NCBI GenBank assembly: GCA_009760855.2
Contig: WPIO01000090.1
Span: forward strand, 1-64,000
Source of the DNA: Cristatella mucedo
Lineage: Eukaryota; Bryozoa; Phylactolaemata; Cristatellidae
Reading direction: 5' to 3'
DNA: 64,000 nucleotides
The position numbers were made by a program, and so were the translations under genes. The notes under the pieces were generated by a model. The model ran no database searches. It saw nothing but the letters and a program-made list of their open reading frames with translations, and was not told where the DNA came from. Positions 22,991 through 34,899 of the stretch are shown here, in pieces; the stretch's first letter is position 1, and every line of letters begins with the position of its first letter.

Positions 22991-24749
22991 TAGAACCTAT
23001 TATTGACCTGCATCTCAAAATCTCAATCACTTGCAGAACTAAAATTAATGAGAACCCCAATTTCTTCTACCAACATTAGCAGCCTTATTTAATTTTTTCT
23101 ATATGCTGTTGAGAGTTTAATTCTGTGCACGGTGCTTCTGCAGAAACTGAACAAGTTGCAATCCTACCTACCACAACCCCTATGCACGTACTTTTTCTGA
23201 AGCATTCATACAGTTTCTAAAAGAGAGTACTTTAAATATGGATACCATATGCTCATCGTTAATTTATCGCTTCGTGATTCTTGTGAGCAGAAGCTATTCA
23301 TATCACTTAACAACTCAGTGCATCAAGCAGCTGTCTGCAATCTGCTTTCAGTATGGCTCAGGTCTGGTGCAATCTTCCTGTTTTTTTAGAGCCACAAGGT
23401 GCAGCGACGATAGGTCCACGATTAGGCTTTCATGTAACTAGGTGGTGCCTGCGATTAATAAACAAAGCGATTTAACCAGTAGGTCTTGCTGCGGTTATTG
23501 CTGCTGTGGCTTGAAACTGTGTCAGATCGCTCGCAATCAAGCGAATCCATGTACTAGAGAAACCGTGTAATATCGGCTAATCTTTTATTGAAAGAGAACC
23601 AAGGACATTAACCAAACATCGAAGGTTCGTTTGCAATAAAGCACCAAGTTAGGTCGAGTGGAGGCAAAAAAAACCAACCAATACGCTTATATACAGCTCA
23701 ACACAAGTGGTGTCGTTTAATTATCTACTTGTGTGCACACTAATCTGACCTCAAATTTAATTCATTTTCTTTCTACTAGCAAAAAAATAAGTCACCATCC
23801 AGGCTCCCAAAAACTTAAATGAGCTTTAGCCTGCAGCCAAGGTCGGTTATAGCCTGCCCCCCTCGGCCTAGGCCGAAGCAAGGCGGAATTACTTTCTGTA
23901 AGTAATTTTATTTTGTGTCTGTACTTCTCTTTACGAGACATGAGAAAACTAATGAGCACGACGCAAATTCGGTATAAATTCCGTGCATTTACCCACGGAA
24001 AGAGAGCCATGTGGTTAAACAAGCAATAAGCACGCCCAGCAATGATAAACATGCCGAGCCTCTTTTGTTTCATTCACTTTGTAGATAGTATGAGAGCTTT
24101 CTAGCTAAAATTGCGGCCGCCACAACATAGATGTGACTTTGAGAGATCTGAATGCCCGCGACGAGACATTTGATAGAAAATCCTACGCAGCAGCATTTGC
24201 ATTAGGGTCGGTTGCATAACCAACTGGGATGCAGCAGCCACAGGCAAAGTACGGACGTTATGGGATAGCCGATGTCTCTTCCAACTGAGAAGGACGCATA
24301 GAGTCCAACATGGAGGCTTTATTAGTCATCACAACATCTTTGTGAAGTTTGTTGCCAACGGCTCTCCTGTCTGTGTGTTCAGAGAAAAGCCGAAGAGTTT
24401 ACCTGATGCTTTCACCGAACCCACAGGAAGCGCCTGCATTGCTCCTTCGTTCCTTGGTAGGGACAGCTTGGCTGCTGAGCAATGCAGGTCATGCCGAAGA
24501 ATCTAGGCTCCCTAATCTAGTGTCAAGCAAAATACCATCGTTTAACATTTGGTGGAGCTACTTGCCTGTCCAGACGTAAATAGGCCACAAGTTCTAAATT
24601 GTCATTGTTTAGTTTCAGATGATGTACGAAGAATGCTGGTGACATCTGGGACTTATATCACCATTATCGACTTCCATGCGAATCAGAACGCCTGCATGTT
24701 TCAGGATAGAATGATTCGAGAAAGGCAGACGGGAAGAGCATACTTTAAC

Positions 24750-25384
24750 ATGAAAATTCTGTACCCTTACTCCAAGTATTTGTCTTCAAGTGAATGCTAA
24801 GTTTTTCAGCACGCCTGCAACCAATACTAACGGATTCTTGGCAATTATACCAATAGGCACATGTTTATCGGGCTAACTTGAGAAACAAAGTCGCCAGCGT
24901 TCTAAGCACTTTCGGCTTGAATGCGGCCTATGCAATTCAAAACCTAGTTATCGGCTCGCAGCCAATACAATTCCGGAATGTAAACAACAGATATCCGCCT
25001 TTGTCAGTCTAAATTAGCTCCTTGTGAGATAGGCGACGTATTTCTGAAAATGGCCTCCACTAGCTTGCCTTAACCAAAACTCTGCTACTACCCCCGATCA
25101 GTAACGACGTCAACTAACCCTAGAGGCTTAAAAAGGTAGCGTTGCACACATATTCTCTAATTAATAGCGGTCTGCAGTCCGCTGGAAGAAACATTTCGAA
25201 GTACGCGTTTTTTGTTCACCAGACAATATGCTACCAATGGAGGCAGTAGTCTATCGGCAGGAAGTTACCAACTCCACCTGCATCTCCATTCGCTCTATTA
25301 TCTTTTTAATTATAAGGGCTATAAATATATATTTCCACGCTTATTGTGAATTTAACGTTCATAATACTAATATCAACAATGTAC
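24750..25384. other. No recognisable feature
   Basis: This is AT-rich spacer between duplication copy L2 and the nested transposon stack. I see no ORF with family resemblance. Confidence 0.35.
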
Positions 25385-26164
25385 ATTATAAAGCACTCTC
25401 AGAGAACTCAGTCTCTTTCAATTTGCTTTAAATTTTGCTTAAAAGAAAAACTAGATTGAATAGTGAATTGTATCATGCTTGATAAAGAAATATTCAAAAT
25501 AGTTAGTACTGACATGCACAGGGTCAAATTTCGGAGCTGATTCAACCGGAGATATGCCGGCTGAGCGAAATTCGAACGTTAACATTTCCAATTTCCGAAT
25601 CACGCTGGATTGCCAGTACCAATAGGTTAGCTGTATCATCGTTTACGTTAAGGTAATATGCTGGTAATAATTTTTCGAGCGCCATCAATACATGCACCAA
25701 GCAAGTTAAGAGATTTCAAAGTGCTCGAAGGCTGAAAGAGATCACTGAAAAGGTACACATGAGTGTCATCCGAATTGAAGTGAAAGCCTAGATTGTCCTA
25801 GGCCGGGGGTGTCCAGTCTTTTTGCATTGGGGGCCACATTTCAAGAATGTAAAAGGTCCGGGTGCCATATGTAAATTGGCGTAGTTGACCTCATCAGAAA
25901 AGAAGATTTTAATTTAGTATGACTATTACTATTTTACTTAATAAATAAACCGCAATACAATAGTATTTTTTAGCATAATTATAATTAAAAACAAAAAATA
26001 ATTAAAATGTAATCTGTGTCCTGGAAAATAATTTGATAGATATCATGGCCAATTTTTTACTTTTGGATTTTTATTTTGATAACATAAAGACAGGAACTTA
26101 TAAAACTTACAAAATTACATGACAAGGAATCATAAAACATTATTGGCTTCGGATAAATTGAATG

Positions 26165-28750
26165 CTACAGGTATTCAATGTGTTCTGCACTGCAGGTATC
26201 AAAGAGTAAAAAAGCTGTTTACAGCAATATGTGCTTCCAAAAAGGGCAATATACCTGCAAGCATGTTTGGCTAGGTTCAAAAAACACTCTGATGAAACAT
26301 ACTGCTTGTAAAAAGTAACAAGGTCATGCTAATCATAAGCAGTTTTTAAATAGCTGTCATTACGAATGTCGATTAGTTTGAGTTGAAATTCATCAGGTGC
26401 TTCAGAGGGATCGATATTAAATGGATTACTAATTATGCTCATGTCATCCTCATGTAGCTGGAAATCCTGAAACCTCTCTTCGACTTCATCAACAAGTTTG
26501 CTAACAAGAGTGGAGTACTTCACATGAGCCAGCCTTTCAGACGATCTTGTTGCTAGTGTTGTGAAATGTAACAGTTTCTTCCGATCTAAGTGTTTCCGGA
26601 AAAGTTTCAGCCCTTGCTCGAACGTTACAAAGCACTCATACATTTTATGGACCAGTTGATCCTTACCTTGGAGTTTGACAATGAGATCTGTAAGATGTTT
26701 GATCATGTCTACCAAAAAAGCCAAGCCATTCAACCACTGCTGGTCATCGGGGAAACCAACATCTTTTCCCGTTTCTGTCATAAATGTTTTTATTTCATCC
26801 CGAAGTGACCAAAACCTGGCTAACGTGTTTGCCCTACTTAGCCAACGGACTTGGCAGAAATAAATGACATCACGATGATCTGATCCCAACTCTTTAAGGA
26901 CAGACGCAAATTGTCTGTGGTATAGCTCACGAGACCTTATCACAATTACTGTTGAAACTACATTGTTCATTAACAATAATATTAATAATAATACTTCACT
27001 TGATGAAGTGCCCTCAGAGAACTCAATCTCTCTTTAGGTGCTTTACATTTGCTGCGAAGTGAAATGCAATTGAATGGTGAGTATAATCATGCTTGAAAAA
27101 ACAACGAATTGAATAATAAGGTTAGGGGTGACATGCACAGGGTCAGCATGCAAATGTGGTTAGTGGCAGCATGCACAGTGTCAGCAGGCATAAGCACATG
27201 AAGGATGAATCACAGGGACCCACTGAATGCTGTCCTAAATAGGTGTGTTTTTAGGTTCCTTTTAAATGTGATCAGGTCAGTGGATGTTCTGACGCAGGTC
27301 GGGAGAGAGTTCCAGGCTTTGGGAGCATATGAACTAAATGCACGGTCTCCAAAGGATTTAAGGTTTGTATGAGGTATTTCTAGACTGTTGGATTCCGAAA
27401 AGCGGGTGGTACGATGCTTAGCCTGATGGGGTAGTATATCTGACAGATAGGCTGGAGCCATAGAATGAAGGGACATAAAAGTGAGGGACAAAACCTTGAA
27501 GTCAATCCGTTGCTTGACTGGTAGCCAGTGCAGGTCGGCGAGAAGTGGAGTAACGTGAGGAGTAATGTGGCAACTGCGACGCTCACGACAGACAAGCCTA
27601 GCTGCAGAGTTTTGCACAAGCTGCAGTCGCCTGATCGCACATGCTGGTAGGCCAGTAAGCAGTGAGTTGCAGAAGTCGAGACGAGATGTCACGAATGCAT
27701 GGACCAACTTGGACGTGGTATTTTTATCTAAACAGGCCTGAATTTTAGCAATGTTATGAAGCTGAAAATAGGCGGATTTGACTGTGGAGCTGGTGTGGTC
27801 GTTTAACGAGAGGTCGCTTTGGAATATGACACCTAGATTCCGAGCTGATTCAACTGGAGATATGCTGGCAGAGCCAATTTTGAGAGTAAGCCTTTCCAAT
27901 CTCTGGATCACACTGGGTTTGCCCATAACTAGTAAGTTAGTTTTATCATCGTTAAGTTTTAGAAAATTTGCTGCCATCCATGTTCGGATATCATCAATGC
28001 ATGCAGCTAGTGAGTTTAGAGAATTTGAGGTGCTCGAAGGCTGTGAGGGATCAAAGCAAAGGTACGATTGAGTGTCATCTGCATTGAAGTGAAAGCCTAG
28101 ATTGTGCTTGGCAATCACATCAGCAAGAGGCAGAGTATAAACATGAAAAGAACCGGACCTAGCACTGAGCCCTGAGGTACTGCATATTTCAGAGGTACTT
28201 CAGATGATCTCTGTCCATTCACGTCAACACTCTGGAGTCTCCCACTGAGATAGGACCTGAACCACTGCAGAGCAGTGCCAGTGAAGCCCAGGCGAGATGA
28301 GAGGGAAGGGCCTCCATGTGTGGTTAAACCAATCAATTTAGTTTCAGGAACATTAAATTTTGTGACGACCCTCTTGATCTAATCCAAATTATCCCTCCCC
28401 GCTGTTGTGCCTTTCATTGAACACACATCCAAGAGTTCTTCGATAATCACAAACTTTCCTGTTAATCTGCATACATATTACACCAACAGTTGAGCCCGTA
28501 TCGCAATCGTCAGTGCTTTCGTCGAGCAAAAGATATTAAAAAATCGCATTCAGCATGTCTTTTATTAAGAATTTCTTCTATGTTGGATGCGAGCTCGTCA
28601 ACACTTCTCAAAACCGTTTGATTAGAAAGACTTACTTTCTCTACTTCTGACTTTTTTTCTAGACAGACCACACCAGTTATAAGCCTGAGGCATTATTTAA
28701 CAATTTCAACCTCGGAAAATGCTTTACCCCGCTTAGCTATAGCTTCAGCT
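26165..28750 (-). pseudogene. hAT transposase (GTF2I-repeat/Charlie type), disrupted
   Basis: The N-terminal side (28,750 to 28,310, minus) reads IAKRGKAFSEVE, then SLSNQTVLRSVDELASNI, a frameshifted LDESTD catalytic-type block at about 28,505-28,530, then CSMKGTTAG and LIGLTTHGGP, where TTDGAP is usual. A family A LINE interrupts it. The frame then resumes at 26,976-26,329 with VVSTVIVIRSRELYHRQF and CQVRWLSRANTLARFW (the conserved RWLSR block). Beyond the stop, 26,320-26,170 still encodes a C-terminal ALFGSTYCCKQLF-like dimerisation block. Tens of codons are missing at the LINE junction, and several stops are present. It is not functional. Confidence 0.8.
26985..28310 (-). mobile_element. 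Young family A LINE, 5'-truncated (copy Y1)
   Basis: It holds an open 302-codon C-terminal half of the LINE ORF (27,210-28,118). Upstream, in another frame (28,115-28,336), lie LQWFRSYLSGRLQSVDVNG and VPQGSVLGPVLFM (RT motif B); the downstream frame has FNADDTQSYLCF (RT motif C, intact DD). The C-terminal blocks LHNIAKIQACLDKNTTSKLV, FCNSLLTGLPACAIRRLQLV and PLLADLHWLPVKQRIDFKVL follow. A 12-bp duplication relative to copy Y2 encodes an extra VTPH. A frameshift lies near 28,130. The 3' hairpin (27,008-27,055) and an AATAATA tail are present. It is inserted in the hAT transposase. Confidence 0.95.
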
Positions 28751-28751
28751 N

Positions 28752-30104
28752 AATAATAATAATAATAATATTAATTCACTTGATAAAGCGCCCTCAGAGA
28801 ACTTAATCTTTCTCCAGGCGCTTTACATTTGCTGTAAAGTGAAATGAAATTGAAAGGTAGGTAAAATCATGGTTGAAAAAACAAACGAAATGAATAATAT
28901 GGTTAGGGGTGACATGCACAGGGTCAGCATGCAAATGTGGTTAGTGGCAGCATGCACAGTGTCAGCAGGCATAAGCACATGAAGGATGAATCACAGGGAC
29001 CCACTGAATGCTGTCCTAAATAGGTGTGTTTTTAGGTTCCTTTTAAATGTGATCAGGTCAGGGGATGTTCTGACGCAGGTCGGGAGAGAGTTCCAGGCTT
29101 TGGGAGCATATGAACTAAATGCACGGTCTCCAAAGGATTTAAGGTTTGTATGAGGTATTTCTAGACTGTTGGATTCCGAAAAGCGGGTGGTACGATGCTT
29201 AGCCTGATGGGGTAGTATATCTGACAGATAGGCTGGAGCCATAGAATGAAGGGACATAAAAGTGAGGGACAAAACCTTGAAGTCAATCCGTTGCTTGACT
29301 GGTAGCCAGTGCAGGTCGGCGAGAAGTGGAGTAATGTGGCAACTGCGACGCTCACGACAGACAAGCCTAGCTGCAGAGTTTTGCACAAGCTGCAATCGCC
29401 TGATCGCACATGCTGGTAGGCCAGTGAGCAGTGAGCTGCAGAAGTCGAGACGAGATGTCACGAATGCATAGACCAACTTGGACGTGGTATTTTTATCTAA
29501 ACAGGCCTGAATTTTAGCAATGTTATGAAGCTTAAAATAGGCGGATTTGACTGTGGAGCTGGTGTGGTCGTTTAACGAGAGGTCGCTTTGGAATATGACA
29601 CCTAGATTCCGAGCTGATTCAACTGGAGATATGCTGGCAGAGCCAATTTTGAGAGTCAGCCTTTCCAATCTCTGGATCACACTGGGTTTGCCCATAACTA
29701 GTAAGTTAGTTTTATCATCGTTAATTTTTAGAAAATTTGCTGCCATCCATGTTCGGATGTCATCAATGCATGCAGCTAGTGAGTTTAGAGAATTTGAGGT
29801 GCTCGAAGGCTGTGAGGGATCAAAGCAAAGGTACGACTGAGTGTCATCTGCATTGAAGTGAAAGCCTAGATTGTGCTTGGCAATCACATCAGCAAGAGGC
29901 AGAGTATAAACCATGAAAAGAACCGGACCTAGCACTGAGCCCTGAGGTACTGCATATTTCAGAGGTACTTCAGATGATCTCTGTCCATTCACGTCAACAC
30001 TCTGGAGTCTCCCACTGAGATAGGACCTGAACCACTGCAGAGCAGTGCCAGTGAAGCCCAGGCGAGATGAGAGGTGCTCTAGAAGAACTTTGTGATCGAT
30101 GGTA
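28752..30104 (-). mobile_element. Young family A LINE, 5'-truncated (copy Y2)
   Basis: It is nearly identical to copy Y1 but about 40 bp longer at its 5' end. It carries a continuous 333-codon frame (28,991-29,992) spanning RT motif B (VPQGSVLGPVLF), motif C (FNADDTQSYL) and the whole C-terminal domain ending HLFRTAFSGSL. The tail is (AAT)n. A single undetermined base (n) lies at 28,751, immediately outside the tail, in the hAT sequence. The missing 5' part (endonuclease and RT palm) makes it non-autonomous. Confidence 0.95.
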
Positions 30105-30227
30105 GACCTCGGTTGGCCGGGTACGGCCCACGGGCAACACGTTGGACACCCCTTACCTAGGCAATCACATCAGCAAGACGAAGAGCATAAACCTGTAAAA
30201 CATCGGGACCTAGTGCGGCGCCCTAAG

Positions 30228-30462
30228 ATAATGTAATGTCATGCAATGTCATGCAATATCATGCAATATCATGCAATGTCATGCAATGTCTTGCAATGTC
30301 ATGCAATATCATATAATGCCGTGTAATGTCATTTAATGTCATGTGATGTCATGTTGTGTCATGGAATATCATGGAATGTCATGTAATGTCATGTAATGCC
30401 ATGTAATGTCATGTAATGTCATGTAATGTCATGTTATTTCATGTATTGTCATGGAATGTATC
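30228..30462. repeat. Decanucleotide microsatellite, tail of family B LINE
   Basis: About 23 copies of a 10-bp unit, ATGTAATGTC/ATGCAATGTC on the plus strand, with scattered substitutions. It lies exactly at the 3' terminus of the minus-strand family B element. It therefore looks like the short-repeat tail that L2/CR1-type LINEs carry. Confidence 0.9.
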
Positions 30463-30464
30463 TT

Positions 30465-33058
30465 CTTATGTCAATCCACAAAGTCAGAAAGACCATGTGG
30501 GTGTTAAGCAGGAGAGATTTGTATGGAGCGTACACAGCCTAAGCAACTTTCGCTAGCCAACAGACTTCGTCTCACCCAACAACGATAAAGGCGGAAGCAT
30601 AGCACATTTAGGAGAGCGGTTGAGGTTGTGAGTAGCATGGAAGCAGCAACCTGGACGGCTGAGAAAACGAGCCATAGTCAACAGTAGTAGAGTTGATGTC
30701 GTTTCGTAAGAATTGTGGAATCGAGTTTCTCAGCCTAGGACTTGCAGAGGTAAAGCTTCTGTAACCAACGGTCTTTAACGAAGTGATGGAACAGCTTATT
30801 TGTTGTCCTCACAGGACCTGAGAGTTCGAACAGGCTGATACTGATGCAGCGATTCAGCTAGATACAAAGGAGCCGAGCCGTGACGGGCCTTGTGGGTCAG
30901 CGTAAGAACTTTGCTCTGTATCCGTTGCTCAACCGGCATCCACCCTAGCTCTTTTAGTAAAGGGGCTCGTGGTGTAACCGCTGAGATTGAAGACTAGCCT
31001 TGCAGCCATATTATTTTCCTGCTGCAGTGGCCTAACAGCTTTCTTTGGTACACAAGTCAAAATTGAATCACAATAATCAAGCCGAGACAGAACTAAGGCC
31101 CTAGTTAATTATTTTATAAGCAACCGTGAGAGACAGCTTCTAATCTTGAATAGGGAACAGAAGTTATGGCTAGCTTTAGGAGTAGTGTTCTGAACGATGG
31201 ATTTAAAATTGAGGCAGCTGTCGACAACGACACCTACATTTTGAGCACATGGTGATGGTAGCACAATAGCCTCACTTATTCCTATGAGCAACAGTTAGGT
31301 TTCATCATCATTTAATTTCAAGATGTTTTCCGACATCCAGGATCGAATATCAGCAAGGTAAGAATTTACTTTTTCAGTTGCCTCAGCAGCTTCCGATGGT
31401 TTGGATGAAAAATACAGCCGAGTATCGTCAGCATTGAAGTTAAATCCTCTTTCAAGGGCCGTAATATATTTTCCCACAGATTGCGAATTAATGGAAAACA
31501 TCAAGGGACCGAGTACAGCTCCTTGTGGGACTCCACAGGTGACCCTTCTCGTGTGTGAGACCTGACCCTCACACGACACGGATTGAACGCGATCAGACCA
31601 GGACGATTTAAGCCAAGCCATTGCTTCGTCTGTCTGACCGAACGTTGTTCTCAATCGTTCAAGCAGAACCTCGTGATCAATGGTGTCGAAGGCAGCAGAC
31701 AGATCTAGCAGAGCTAAGGCAGCGACATTCCAGTCGTCATCCCCCACGTAGAATGTGATTGTTTACATGGGGGAGAGCAGTTTAGTGGATTGGTGCCTCT
31801 TGAATCTTGATTTAAATGTTTCTGAATTTTTTCTATTTTCAAAACGTTCAACAAGCTGTTTAGCAACAATTATTTAAAGAATCTTTGATAAGAAATGAAG
31901 AAGGAAAACTGGGCGATAGTTTGCCGGACCTATGTGTCTAATCCAGGCTTTTAAAGAACGGGTCTGACGATTGCCGATTTAAAGGACTTGAGGACGACTT
32001 CTTTTCCTAAAACGCATTACAAATCCCGGTTATGGCAGGGGTAAGTTAGTCTGCCAGTGAAGACCGCAGAGATGATGGTAAGGGTCTTCGGGAGACAAAC
32101 TCTATTTGCCAGACCTTATTAAAGTAGCCACATCGCATGCTGAAACATCGGAGAACATTTTAAGGAAGGTCAAAGGTTTTGGAACTGCGATTGCTTTAGT
32201 TGGAGGGTACTTAATAGAGGCGTGAATGTGCACAATTGTTTAAGTAAAGAAGTCTAAAAACGTTTCGGCTGAGCCCATAATATCTGGGATGTCAGACCTC
32301 ACAGGTTGGGCCAGTAAACGGTCTACTTGCTTATAAATCTGTTTAGTTTTTGACTAGCAGGAATTCAGCTTTCGAATGAATAAAGAAGCCCTGGTTTTTA
32401 AAAGCTTTAGGGCGTAAACTCGAAGGAAGTCTTAGAATTTGACTAGATCTGCATCACACCCCGATTTCTTTAAAATAACGTTCAAGCCTGAGCCTAATCC
32501 GATGAATCTTTAGGAATTGCTTTGTAAATCGAGAGGAATCTACACGACTTTGAACACGGATAGAATGAACTGGTGAGTGCTCGTCAAGAGCACTCCTGAG
32601 TATCCGTTCCTCGTGAGGGTATCGAGGCTACCGGTTGCGGCTGAATTGAGACCAAAAGACTTGCCACACAAACCTATTTCGAAAAGTTGTCCATGTCAAT
32701 TCTTTGTAAGTTACGTCATTTGGCCAATTCGACGTTGCTCTGTATTCACGAGAGGGCAGGAACAGTAAACGAGACCAAACAGTGATCTGAGAGGGTCAGT
32801 GGGCACTCCCCAAGGTCCCTGGGGAGGATACCATTAGTGATCACGAGATCTAGAATGCGGCCACAACCGACGTGGGTTCTATGATTAAAGCGTTAGGCCA
32901 CACCCAAATTCACTAGGAGGTCAAGAAATGAGTGGACCTGGCTGTTGCTAGGGTTTTCAACGTGAATATTGAAGTTTCCTACCATTAGTAACAGCCTGTC
33001 ATACACACATCTTTAAGCTAGGAACCCTTAGAACTCCTCTATAAACAAGTTTGGATAG
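30465..33058 (-). mobile_element. Family B LINE, longest copy
   Basis: The minus strand holds endonuclease remnants near 32,990-32,790 (a VGNFNIHVENPSNSQVHSFL-like block and TLSDHCLVSF). An open RT segment at 31,747-31,295 contains LDLSAAFDTIDHEVLLERL (motif A), CGVPQGAVLGPLMF (motif B) and FNADDTRLYFSS (motif C). The C-terminal thumb/connection sequence extends to about 30,700 and the 3' hairpin lies at 30,487-30,515. The catalytic residues of motifs A and C are intact in this segment, but flanking frames are broken and the 5' end is missing. It is inserted in the old family A copy. Confidence 0.85.
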
Positions 33059-34899
33059 ATAGAGGTACCCTGTATAATCTTCGTATATTCACTTCAATAC
33101 TCTGGGTTGTCCCACTGAGATTGGACCTGAACCTTGGCACACCAGTTCAGGTGATGCCCAGGTGAAATGATAGGCGCTGAAAAGAGCTTAGTGATTGATA
33201 GTATCGAGAGCTGCCGAAGGACTGAGCAAAACAAGCTCAGATACTCTACCCATGTCTGTATTCTTAAGAAGGTCATTTTTCCTATGAACAAATGCTGATT
33301 ATGTCTTGTGATTAGCTCAAAAGTCACACTTTAACTTACTAGCTATGTTCGAATTTTAAATGTATGAGTTCAACTGCTCCGCCCGACCCGTTCCAGTGTC
33401 TTTGATAGGAACGATAATTGGGATAGGCGGTAGTTGCTCAAGTTCTCATGGTCTAGTGTCGCTTTCTTGAGAAGTGGATTAACTACAGCTTCTTTAAAAG
33501 ATGCTGGATCATGACCTAAGTCTAGTAACATAATGTTGACGTTACGTAATAATGCCAGCAGCATATCAGTGTAAAGCAGGAGCAGGACAGTGGGCATAGG
33601 TCCAAAGAGCTTGCTGCCTCCTTCGATTAGGATATGAACTGAAGGACAACATTACTAGTGACCTGCTTAAATAAACACGGTGAGGTACAGCCGGGAATCA
33701 GGGACAGCATTCTAGGGTGGATGCTGTCATCGATGGGATAGATTACTTGATCTCGTCTATCCTTTAGACAAATAATCGTTCGGCTATATCATGACAATGT
33801 TCATCAGGTAAGGAGAGAATTTAGGAGCGTTTAGGATGACGGTTGATCGTCGTGGATTGTGCATCTGTGATTATACAATGTTTTTATAGATGCTTGACTT
33901 GGCCTTTTATAGCATCAATTAGTACGATCTATGGCAGTCTTCGTAAGCCTGTCGACGGACAGTCAGTCCTTATATTGTACATGCTTTTTCAACCTTCGGC
34001 TTAAAAGACCTAGCTAGTTTAGTGTCTGTGGTTGACGAAAGGCCGTCTAGGCACGGGTGGACAGTGGGCTTAATCAAAAGTGCTAACTCGTCAAGTGTGT
34101 GTTAGCTAGTGTCGAGTAGTAGCAATCTACCGATGGTGGCAGTTCAGATGGGGGACTGGGAAGCGGAGGCGAAACATATATTTTCACACGGACAACATCG
34201 ATGTCAATGGTTTTGAGGTTTCGCGATTCACAGTTGTTTTGGAGGAGGATGAAGCGACCCAGCCCTATATATTGAATGAGATCCACATGTGGTCAGATAA
34301 GAGGGATTTAGTAATAATTCGTGATGATAAAGTTTGGATGTATGACACAATTTAGTCGAACGTAGGGCGCAGTGCCATGCGCATGAGCCACAAGAGACGA
34401 GTTAGTCAATTCGCGAAATTCACTGCCAAAGGCGTCAGATTCGCGATCAAAGTGAACGGTGAAATTAAACATATTAAGGATGGATCAATTTATTGGACAC
34501 AGAATCAAAATGAGATCAGAGAAGCATAAGATATAGGATTTGGTACACGGTTGGCGAGCGACTACTTCCACAATTGGTAAGGTTTTTGGATGACACCAAG
34601 ACATGCAATTCAAAAGACTGCTGCGAGGGTACTGCAAGTGGCCAATAGTTAAACTTCGAGCTTTCGATAGCAGCAACTCTTCTTCCAGTTCTGATTGATC
34701 TAAGGGTGTTAAAGAATTAGAAAACAGTTTGGGTGAGTCTTAATTTGCCTGACAGTTCATAGATTTAAACCAAGTTTCAGTTGGATCCAGCAGGTGAAGA
34801 ATATTTTCAGAAATAAGGTCTCTGATTAAAGGAAGTTTGTAACACATTGAGGGAAGATTCCAGGGGGGTGCCTTTAGTCGGGACAACGGAGCTGTAACG

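Larger units (their letters stand above)
20905..24750. repeat. Segmental duplication copy L2
   Basis: It is colinear and inverted relative to 40,080-43,760 throughout. Matching blocks include GAGGCAGCCGGCACAGTGTC (21,523), the block around TTTATTGCCAGG (22,365), TGGATACCATATGCTCATCG (23,238), and the E sequence at 23,780-24,640. It shares with the inverted copy an ancient A copy, a B fragment, and an A 3' end inserted in that B fragment. No intact gene is present. Confidence 0.8.
25804..30154 (-). mobile_element. hAT (Charlie-like) DNA transposon, internally rearranged
   Basis: The ends are CGGGGGTGTCCA at 25,804 and, on the opposite strand, AAGGGGTGTCCA from 30,154 inward, resembling the CAGGGGTGTCCA terminal inverted repeats of Charlie-type hAT elements. 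Flanking 8-mers TCCTAGGC (25,796-25,803) and ACCTAGGC (30,155-30,162) fit the family's 8-bp target duplication with one mismatch. Host LINE sequence reads across the empty site (GATTGT...AATCACATCAG). The transposase remnant lies on the minus strand. Two young family A LINEs make up 2.7 kb of the 4.35-kb span. Confidence 0.85.

Noticed and set aside
27380-29840. Plus-strand and other-frame ORFs such as 29,547-29,840 and 29,161-29,409
   Set aside because: They are antisense or shifted shadows of the well-supported family A LINE frames.
30228-30462. Independent satellite array
   Set aside because: It starts exactly at the 3' end of the family B LINE and is better explained as that element's tail.
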